From Leptidea sinapis (lineage: Eukaryota > Arthropoda > Insecta > Lepidoptera > Pieridae), in the NCBI RefSeq assembly GCF_905404315.1, contig NC_066301.1, forward strand, positions 3,224,001 to 3,288,000: a DNA stretch of 64,000 bases, read 5' to 3'. A model generated the notes under the pieces. It made no database searches, had not been told where the DNA came from, and was given only the letters and a program-made list of their open reading frames with translations. Within the stretch, counting starts at the first letter, position 1; the number at the start of each line of letters is the position of its first letter. Below are positions 11,039-18,390 of the stretch, one piece after another. The position numbers and the translations under genes are program-made.

Positions 11039-12940
11039 TTATCGGGATGGGAGGCCTAGAGCGTGGAGTTTATATATTAGGCCTTCGTGCCAGACTTTGT
11101 CAAAAGCCTTGGCGACGTCGAAGAAGACAGCGATTGTCTTCTTACGTTTGGGATAGAACCCGCTGTAGATGTACTCTACAATGCGGTGGACTTGCTGAGG
11201 ACAAGAGTGTTTAGCACGAAAGCCGAATTGTTGATTTATTATTAAGGGAGGGCCGTTCGTTGGAAAGAGATGCTTTCTCATACGGAACAGAATAACCCGT
11301 TCAAAGACTTTCCCCATAGCCTTGAGGAGGCTGATGGGGCGATGGTTGGAGGGGATATTGAGGGGTTTTCCTGGTTTAGGGATCCCTATAACTATGGCCT
11401 CTTTCCAAGCGGTTGGAAAGAAGCAGTGGTCGAGGCAGGCGTTGAAGAGGAGGACAAGAAAGAAGATCACCTGCTCCGGGAAGTGTTTGAGCGCCAGGTT
11501 GGAAATACCGTCGGCTCCTGGAGCTTTGCGAGGTTTTAATCCACGGATGATGGATTTAACCTCCTCTACAGAAGTTGAAATGGGATCGTCGGTGAGAGGC
11601 ATTGAGTTCAGACGGCTGACCTCATTCTCCACCGACGCTATGTGGAGGGGTTCGAACGAAGAAGTGCTGGGTGAGCATTGTGAAGCAATGCTTTCAGCAA
11701 AACACTCCGCTTTATCCCTGTCCTCGAAAGCTGTACTGCCGTCGGGGCGTATCAAAGGCGGAGTGTGGAATATTGCGTCAGTACGAAGGGCTTTCGCCAC
11801 TTTGTAATACGCCTGGTGTGAAGGGGATATGTTCTCCATGAGTGAATCCCAATTGGAATTCCTCAATTCGGAGAGACGTAACCTAACTTGGCTCTGGAGG
11901 AAGTTAGCGCGTGACCTATAGTTGGGCGTTGGGTACTTGGCGGCTCTTCTGAGAGCTGCATTCTTGGCTCTAATGAGGTTCATGACATCAAGCGGGAGCT
12001 TATGGCTGTTAACCTTAACCACCCGCTCGTTGTCATGGAGAGCGGACTGCACTGTTTGAGTAAGTGCTTTTACCGTGATGTCAATCTTATCCGTACTATC
12101 GAAATAGTTAGACGAGATTGCATACGGTGAATTGTGGGCATCAAAAGTTGATGCAAGAGATTCCCTATAACCCTCCCAGTTGGTGAGGGTTTTAGGGTGT
12201 GTGGTGGTAGGGGTGGGGGCATGGGGCCTGAGCTTGAGGGAGACTGGACGATGGTCGGAGCCCAGGTCATCGAGTGGTTCGATCGCCCTTAAATTAAGAG
12301 CGACACCCTTGACCAAGGCGATGTCTAAAATATCGGGAGAGTTTGCTACGTTATCCGGGTAGTGTGTTGGAGAGGTGGGACTTAGGACGTCTAAGTCCAT
12401 AGACCTAATTAGACGGCGGAGCTTGATGCCATTCCCGTTTGTGGATAGGCACTTCATGTCAGCGTGTTTGGAGTTGAAATCTCCAAACAAGATGACCGCG
12501 TCACCTAGTGAGAGGAGAGTCTCAAGGTCGCTCTGGAGAGGGATCTTGAGAGTAGGGAGGTAGATTGAGGCTATGATCAGAGACGGATGACCTGACATGC
12601 CTAACTGACAGGCGGTTGCTTCCATGTTGGTAAGCACTGGAGTAGCGATTTGCGAGCAATGAAGGGATTTCTTGTAGTAAATGGCTGTGCCTCCGCCACG
12701 ACGGTCGTCGGCTCTGCCATTGTGTACAAGAGAGTAGGAAGGGATCGATAATCCCTTTGAAGCGTCGGGTTTAAGGAATGTTTCTTGGATAAGCAATAGA
12801 TCGATGTCCTTATTGCGAACAAATTCCTTAATCTCTGGGAGGTTTGTGCGCAGGCCGCGCGTATTGAATGAGACAAGTGTTAAGCCCTGAGGCTTCACTC
12901 GCCCCATGTTCGGTGATGAAGCGTTACGCGATTGGGACAT
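11039..12940 (-). CDS. ORF2 of family B: endonuclease and truncated reverse transcriptase
   Basis: Reads 633 residues from an ATG that overlaps the ORF1 stop. The APE-type endonuclease comes first: LVSFNTRGL near residue 20, LLIQETFLK near 50, ILFGDFNSKH near 150 and GSDHRPV near 230. The RT part follows with KAPGADGISNLAL, NHRPISLL, QQFGFR and FFDVAKAFDKVWH (motif A). The frame ends at LGLPSR, before motif B and the YxDD catalytic box, so it cannot be a working polymerase. The length is well short of the 900 or so residues usual for jockey ORF2. Translation probably couples to ORF1 through the TAATG overlap. Confidence 0.85.
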   Translation of the reverse strand: MSQSRNASSPNMGRVKPQGLTLVSFNTRGLRTNLPEIKEFVRNKDIDLLLIQETFLKPDASKGLSIPSYSLVHNGRADDRRGGGTAIYYKKSLHCSQIATPVLTNMEATACQLGMSGHPSLIIASIYLPTLKIPLQSDLETLLSLGDAVILFGDFNSKHADMKCLSTNGNGIKLRRLIRSMDLDVLSPTSPTHYPDNVANSPDILDIALVKGVALNLRAIEPLDDLGSDHRPVSLKLRPHAPTPTTTHPKTLTNWEGYRESLASTFDAHNSPYAISSNYFDSTDKIDITVKALTQTVQSALHDNERVVKVNSHKLPLDVMNLIRAKNAALRRAAKYPTPNYRSRANFLQSQVRLRLSELRNSNWDSLMENISPSHQAYYKVAKALRTDAIFHTPPLIRPDGSTAFEDRDKAECFAESIASQCSPSTSSFEPLHIASVENEVSRLNSMPLTDDPISTSVEEVKSIIRGLKPRKAPGADGISNLALKHFPEQVIFFLVLLFNACLDHCFFPTAWKEAIVIGIPKPGKPLNIPSNHRPISLLKAMGKVFERVILFRMRKHLFPTNGPPLIINQQFGFRAKHSCPQQVHRIVEYIYSGFYPKRKKTIAVFFDVAKAFDKVWHEGLIYKLHALGLPSR

Positions 12941-14472
12941 TAGTACAAAGAATTCACCAGGTCTTGGTGTTCTATCATTGCAATAAGGCGCTCAGCATGA
13001 GACCTAGCTGATTTGAATTTATTGGCGAGAATGTTGAATTCTTTAATGTCGAATTCTCCATTCTTCAAGAAACTCAGGGGGTTATGCACTCCTGAGTCTG
13101 GTTGAGTAGGTGTTGCCCATCTGCGGCCACTCGGGGTGACTTGCACGGGGCGGGAATTGACATTAGATGTCTGGGAGATCGGGGCTGCTTGTCTCCAAGA
13201 AGTGGAGAGTAAAGGCCCGGTTGTCCTGTTCCTCAATTGAGGGAAGTTCGCGCCAGTGGCCGGAGGTGGCCCTGGTTTTGAAGACTGCTTCTTAGCAGGC
13301 TTCGTTGTTGAGGGACGAGGGGCGCGGGGACATCCGCGGTAGTTCGCGGGATGTCCTTCCTGCCCACAAAGGACGCAAGCTGGAGGAGTCTCCGCATCGC
13401 GAGTGCGTTTGCACTCCTTGGTTGTATGCGGCTCTAGGCACTTGACGCACCTAGGCGGGGCTGAGCAGTTTGCAGCTGCGTGGCCATAAAGCTGGCAGCG
13501 ATGGCACTGCCCTGGGAAGCCCCGTCTGTGTGGAGCTTCTACACGGATGTTAGAGAGCCCACATACGATGAGCTCTCTCTTGAAGATTTCACTCGACTCG
13601 GGGACATTTGTAAGGATAACCAGAGCCAGTGGGTATTTCCTGCCGGATCGGCTGTACATTTTGTGTACAGCCTCGGCCTTGAACCCTTGCTTGGTCAGGT
13701 CCTCTAGGATGACCTCACTGGGGAGCTCATATGGTACGCCACGTAGAATGGCTTTCACTTTGCGCTCTTCCGGGAGCGCATAAGTGTGGTAAGCAACACT
13801 CTTATGAGTGAGGAGGCGAGTGAGGACTCGGAAGTCCTCCGTAGTCGGGACGACTACGCGGATGGCTTCACCCGTGTTTGTAGCTCGGGTGTATTGCACC
13901 TTTTTATCGGCGCAGAGCTGTGCAACATAAGTCCACTTTGCCTTGTCTCGTATGAAGATAGGCGGTGGGGGCTTATTTGCAGGGAGGACAGGCGTGCAGC
14001 GCGTGGCTGGCTTCATAGAAGAGGTGACAGAGACCTCGGGCAAGCTAATGTCGAGAGACATTAGAGGGACAGGGGTTACCGCGGAGAGTACGTTATCCGA
14101 CGTGGTGGCTGAGCGCTTGGACTGGCGCTTCTTCCTGGATTGAACCAGTTTGAAAGGTTCTCCAGAGGGACAACGGGAGGTGTTGACAACGGAGCCAGTG
14201 ACGGTTCCGTTGTCAGAGTCCTCAGAGGAGGACTGGACTGGCCGCTTTCGGCCGCAGGAGGCGGAGTCGGAGAACTCCATGTCCTCGGAAGTAGGTTTGT
14301 GAGCGGAGGGCTCATTGGGGGACGCGGGAGAGTCAGCAAGGGGCTGACTTGGACTGTTGACCACGGAGGAGAGGCTATCGACTAGAGATTGGTCGAATTG
14401 GATATTTGCGGCTTTAAGCAAAGCCGCAATCTGGATTATAATGGCGTTGCGAGGGTCCGCTGATGGAGCCAT
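12940..14472 (-). CDS. ORF1 (gag) of family B, nucleic-acid-binding protein with three zinc knuckles
   Basis: 510 residues, intact. The N-terminal 140 residues are Ser/Pro-rich and low in complexity. A central part (about 200-300: AILRGVPYELPSEVI, LVILTNVP) resembles the RRM-like region of jockey gag proteins. Around residues 320-390 are three cysteine knuckles: CHRCQLYGHAAANC, CVKCLEPHTTKEC and CVLCGQEGHPANYRGC; the last spacing is typical of jockey-type gag. It would package element RNA. Its stop TAA shares one base with the ORF2 ATG. Confidence 0.9.
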   Translation of the reverse strand: MAPSADPRNAIIIQIAALLKAANIQFDQSLVDSLSSVVNSPSQPLADSPASPNEPSAHKPTSEDMEFSDSASCGRKRPVQSSSEDSDNGTVTGSVVNTSRCPSGEPFKLVQSRKKRQSKRSATTSDNVLSAVTPVPLMSLDISLPEVSVTSSMKPATRCTPVLPANKPPPPIFIRDKAKWTYVAQLCADKKVQYTRATNTGEAIRVVVPTTEDFRVLTRLLTHKSVAYHTYALPEERKVKAILRGVPYELPSEVILEDLTKQGFKAEAVHKMYSRSGRKYPLALVILTNVPESSEIFKRELIVCGLSNIRVEAPHRRGFPGQCHRCQLYGHAAANCSAPPRCVKCLEPHTTKECKRTRDAETPPACVLCGQEGHPANYRGCPRAPRPSTTKPAKKQSSKPGPPPATGANFPQLRNRTTGPLLSTSWRQAAPISQTSNVNSRPVQVTPSGRRWATPTQPDSGVHNPLSFLKNGEFDIKEFNILANKFKSARSHAERLIAMIEHQDLVNSLY

Positions 14473-14925
14473 ACTGATGAAGAAGCCTCCCCGCCGAGGG
14501 CAGGGAGCAACGGGGGTTGGAAGTGGTGGCGCGGCTATCCCTAATGGTTATAGCCGCGAACCGTCACCCTTGGGAAAGCCCAAGTGCAATGGGATCGGGT
14601 CGTCCGGTTTCTCTCAGGTCAGGAGGCCTGAGAAACGCACCGGGTCAACGTTAGCCGAGTTAGTTGTCACCGTTAGGTATCCTTCAGCTCAACCGCGATG
14701 GCACGCAACTCACTTACCACAATAAAAATTGCTGTAAACAGGCTGCGGGCCGGAACGAATTCGACGTAACCAGTCGAACTTGGCGTAGTATACCTCGTAC
14801 CACACGTAGCGGAGCTGCGTAGCGTAGCACTGGGCGTAGCGTGGCGGCGTAGCGGAGCGTGAGCACAGGCGCGTTAAGTAGTCTGCTCGGCGCGGGGGCC
14901 GAGACAAGAATGATCGGAACTACTA
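14473..14925 (-). promoter_or_regulatory. 5' UTR and probable internal promoter of family B
   Basis: GC-rich leader. At 14800..14865 the minus strand repeats CGCTACG / CTACGC several times. LINEs of this group carry an internal RNA polymerase II promoter at their 5' end, and the leader appears complete. The exact first base is uncertain. Confidence 0.5.
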
Positions 14926-15254
14926 AATGAAGTCATTTATATAGTATCCGTATTAAGGCCTATTATATAGCACTACGTCTCTAAATGAGATTTGCTTAAA
15001 TTTATTAAAATCATTAAAATAACTGTGCTGCATATAACTTAGCTGCATCTAATTAAGTAAAAATATATTATTATGTGTGGATCTTACATTTTTTACCTTA
15101 GAAGAGGTACCATATTTTAAAATACAGAGAAATTATTAGAGATTATAAACGTGCACTATCCAATCCAATCTACAAGATGACATATTCACAAACACTAAAT
15201 ATTTGTGTAAATATTATCATATGGACAAAGAAAGCCATGTTGCACATTATCTTT
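14926..15254. other. No gene recognised
   Basis: AT-rich flank upstream of family B. Confidence 0.4.
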
Positions 15255-15430
15255 TACTAGCTGACCCGACAGACGCTGTTCTGTCAGTAGTAAAAAAATG
15301 ATGAAAGTATTCGGGAATAACGTAGTCTAAATTGTGTAGTAATAAAATGTTATATAGATTAGGTGATAGCGTATTCGTGTAAACAGCTTTTACATTAAAT
15401 AAAATAAAAAGCCTTTTAATTTGCTCCTAT
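15255..15430 (+). repeat. Interspersed repeat starting CTGACCCG
   Basis: Starts TAGCTGACCCGACAGACGCT, matching the starts at 7022 and 16146; the remainder is diverged. Confidence 0.35.
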
Positions 15431-15515
15431 GAACTAAGTAACATTTTGTTTAGTGGATTAGTAATTATAATTAAATAAAGTAATTTTTGTTAGTATTTAT
15501 TAGTTAAGGTAATAT

Positions 15516-15760
15516 TTATTTGATTTCTTCCATAGGAACCCCCGTGCGGTTGAAGGCCTCCTCCAGGTTGTGCCATTTATCCCTATCTTGTGTCAATCCG
15601 AGCCAATGCTTGCCTGCGGTCTCGCGTATGTCATCTGACCAGCGTTTGAGCGGACGACCTAGTTTGCGCTTTCCACTTCCTGGTCCTTTCCACTCTGTGA
15701 CCACTTTCGTCCAACGCCCATCCTCAAGTCTCGCTACATGACTGACATGAGCTTTTACAT
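15516..15760 (-). pseudogene. C-terminus of an RTE-type LINE polyprotein
   Basis: Minus strand: SHVARLEDGRW, TEWKGPGSGKRKLGRPLKR, WSDDIRETAG, LGLTQDRDKWHNLEEAF. This is the tail module of RTE-like endonuclease-reverse transcriptases (GRP..RW.DDI...W...A.DR..W..L.EA). Only the last 75 or so codons remain. Confidence 0.75.
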
Positions 15761-16140
15761 TAGCGCTTTATAATTGCCAATTTTCGGATATATAATTAAT
15801 TAATCCTTAAGAGATAGACATATGACATCGCGGGCAATTCTGTAGACCTATAGAAGATACAGTTCCATCATATATTATTTTGTTATATCTCAAAGCGACA
15901 GCGTTTGAATTGAAAGCTCTCAAGCGGCTTATTTTTCGGACACTTCCAACAAATATCTATGATGTATACAATATAACAACACGTATATGTATACAAAATA
16001 ACAACCTTCCTCGAAAACCGTGCTATCCATTGGTGAATTATAATATTCAGAAGCGGAAAGTCTACTATAACCTACTCACTAAGAATTAAACACACACACA
16101 CACATTAATACATACATAAATACACATTTAATTTTATTTA
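15761..16140. other. No gene recognised; short (AC)n at 16090
   Basis: A 69-codon frame at 15880..16089 has no recognisable motif. An (AC)n microsatellite follows it. Confidence 0.4.
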
Positions 16141-16141
16141 T

Positions 16142-16470
16142 TACTAACTGACCCAGCAAACTTTGTATTGCCGAAATTAAAATCACGATACAAAAGTAAC
16201 TGTTGATCGTAAATGGTTGAAAATTTGAAGTTGTATGTATTTTTTAATGCTGACTCATAACCAAACAAATTTAAAAAAAGTTTCATAAATATTCAAAAAA
16301 AAAATTGCCGTGGACCACCCTTAACATTTAGGGGGATGAAAAATAGATGTTGTCCGATTCTCAGACCTACCCAATATGCACTCTAAATTTCATGAGAATC
16401 GGTCAAGTCGTTTCGAAGGAGTTTAACTACAAACACCGCGACATGAGAATTTTATATTTTAGATTAATTG
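16142..16470 (+). repeat. Interspersed non-coding repeat starting CTGACCCAGC
   Basis: Runs from CTAACTGACCCAGCAAACTT through ATGAGAATCGGTCAAGTCGT to ATTTTATATTTTAGATT. This is the form of a common lepidopteran repeat (from memory). Relatives at 7020 and 15255. Confidence 0.45.
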
Positions 16471-16985
16471 TTTCGTTTGTCATTGTCATCTGTCGAGGAA
16501 TACAGTTTTAGCTAGTTTCGGGGTCAGAGGTCAACTCCTTTTAATATCACTGGAAAACCGTTTTTCAATGTCAAATTATTATTATTATTAACGATATAGA
16601 GATGTAAATAATGAGTATATTAATAATAGAATAAATATTAAACATTTTGTAATTAAAGTTATTTCCAGTGAGTGTAAAAAAAATGAAATAAAGTTTTATT
16701 ATTATAGTTTATCGCGAACAGACAGACAGGCGCGTCGGAGGATATTGTTTGATGATTTGTAGTGATTAACATGCCGATATAGATTCAAGTTTAAGCTCAC
16801 GAAGTCGCGTTAACAGCTAGTATTACAATTAAAATACAAGAACACAGCAACGCATAATATTTTTTACTTATTTCCGAGTCCACAACCGAGCTGTAAAATA
16901 TATTGAACGTGAGTATTGTCGATTGTTTTTATATTACAAGAACTTAGATTTAGAAAACAAAAAAGACGGAGCGTATGAAATGGTA
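16471..16985. other. No gene recognised
   Basis: AT-rich. GAAGTCGCGTTAACAGCTAG at about 16802 is a remnant of a common repeat end. Confidence 0.35.
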
Positions 16986-16989
16986 ACGA

Positions 16990-17130
16990 TGCTAAACAAA
17001 TCTTATAACTATATTTACAATACTATGAATACATTGAATTGAAACTATCGTTACGGGGAAGCGTACCAAGAATACTGGCAGCATTTCCGCGTTGGATAGT
17101 TTGGCTGATCCGTTGCAGAAACGTTTAAAC
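16990..17130 (-). mobile_element. Family U, short 3' fragment
   Basis: Matches the downstream part of 31860..32190 and 29775..30005 (GGGAAGCGTACCAAGAATAC on the plus strand, which encodes SILGTLPR on the minus strand). Only the end of the coding part and the tail remain. Confidence 0.65.
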
Positions 17131-17170
17131 ACTGATAATAGATATAAACTTCACAATAAATATTAATTTC

Positions 17171-17412
17171 CACAAATTAAATTTGGAAACAAAATTTATG
17201 AACGATGCAACCAAGCCACAACCAGTTGAACAAGACATATCAAGATTTATGAACGTCACTTCACTCGGAAGTCACAGTGGAAGAGCTCCTCGCTTGCACG
17301 GAACGCGAGAAGTCGCGAGTTTGAGTCCCGCATCGTTCATAAATTTTGTTTCCAAATTTAATTTGTGTAATTAATCCCAGAAGTGAGTCACTTTAAAAAA
17401 TAACAAATTGTT
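17171..17412 (+). repeat. Family T tRNA-bearing foldback element with perfect 38-bp arms
   Basis: Arms 17171..17208 and 17330..17367 are exact reverse complements over 38 bases. Between them lie the leader (GCCACAACCAGTTGAACAAG) and an eroded tRNA-like core ending GAGTTTGAGTCCCGC. Outside the right arm comes the family end ATCCCAGAAGTGAG..CACTTTAAAA. Confidence 0.9.
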
Positions 17413-17747
17413 AAGATTAATATATGTTTTATTTGAACATTCCTACACGTAGATAAGAGTGAGACTTATAGTTAATGAATCATTGTACTTGTTGGCTGCA
17501 ATTACTGATTGTGACAGTAATCACGACCATCATGTGTACGAAGTGTATGTGTAAGGATGTTACACAAACAATGAGCTTAAGCTCTAAAGGTTGATGCATC
17601 CAATATACAATAATTTTTATTTATACAGTTAATTATTTATTACTTTTCATGTAACAATATATATTTTATTTAAACACGACTCATATATTAGATGCAGCAC
17701 CTTACAAACTAGTTTGTTATATATATTACAGGTATTGTAAAATACTC
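17413..17747. other. No gene recognised
   Basis: AT-rich spacer. Confidence 0.4.
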
Positions 17748-18236
17748 TATTTGATTGAAAAGAGTGGCCGTTGAGTTTCTTATAATATGTTATTCTCACG
17801 AGCTCAACTATTTACGAACATAATATGGTAAATTCAGTAATTTAAAGAAATTAGCACGACAGGCCACAAGTTAGGATATAATCCCCACCATCTGGATGTG
17901 TGGCGGTCCTCCACAGTGCGGTTTTCAAAGAGCTTTCTTCCACGTACTACAAAGCTGTGGAATGAACTTCCTTGTACGGTGTAACTGCGACGATACGACG
18001 ATACCTTCAAAAAAGCGCGTATACCTCCTTTAAAGGCCGGCAACGCTCCTGCGATTTCTCTGGTGTTGCAAAAGAATGTGGGCGGCGGTGATCACTTAAC
18101 ACCAGGTGACCCGTACGCTCGTTTGTCCTCCTTTTCCATATAAAAGAAGATATATTTATAGTGACGATTCAGAAGCGCTTACTGTAAGCCTATTTGAATA
18201 ACGTTAATTTAACTTTGACTTTGAACTAATACTACT
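17748..18236 (+). mobile_element. LINE 3' UTR remnant split by a family A insertion
   Basis: 17748..17853 has the 3'-UTR motif AAGAGTGGCCGTTGAGTTTC and CTCACGAGCTC. After the interruption, 18153..18236 carries on with GTGACGATTCAGAAGCGCTT and ends in the repetitive tail AACTTTGACTTTGAAC. The two halves read as one LINE 3' UTR. Confidence 0.6.
17854..18142 (+). mobile_element. LINE family A, 3' end, nested insertion
   Basis: Matches the last 290 or so bases of family A up to the CTCCTTTTCCATATAAAA tail. It is flanked by AAAGAAATTA (17844..17853) and AAAGAAGATA (18143..18152), which look like a decayed target site duplication. Confidence 0.8.
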
Positions 18237-18390
18237 TGGAGTACTGTTGTGAAATTCTTGTACTTAGTTTATTTGATTACTTAGTGAAACTGATATAATA
18301 CTTCAATGGCATGATTTAAGTTACGCTTTTTTTTTTTTTTTTATGGAATAGGAGGACAAACGAGCGTACGGGTTACCTGGTGTTAAGTGA

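Larger units (their letters stand above)
11039..14925 (-). mobile_element. LINE family B, jockey-like, 5' end kept and 3' half missing
   Basis: A GC-rich island in AT-rich DNA. On the minus strand it has a 5' UTR of about 450 bases (14473..14925), ORF1 (gag) and the first 633 codons of ORF2. It stops inside the reverse transcriptase just after motif A, with no 3' UTR or tail. Truncation at the 3' side is the reverse of the usual LINE pattern and points to a later deletion or rearrangement at about 11039. Both frames are open, so the copy is young or was under constraint until recently. Confidence 0.85.

Noticed and set aside
11270..14725. Many plus-strand open frames of 60-160 codons
   Set aside because: They lie antisense to the family B gag and ORF2 frames in GC-rich DNA and carry no motifs.
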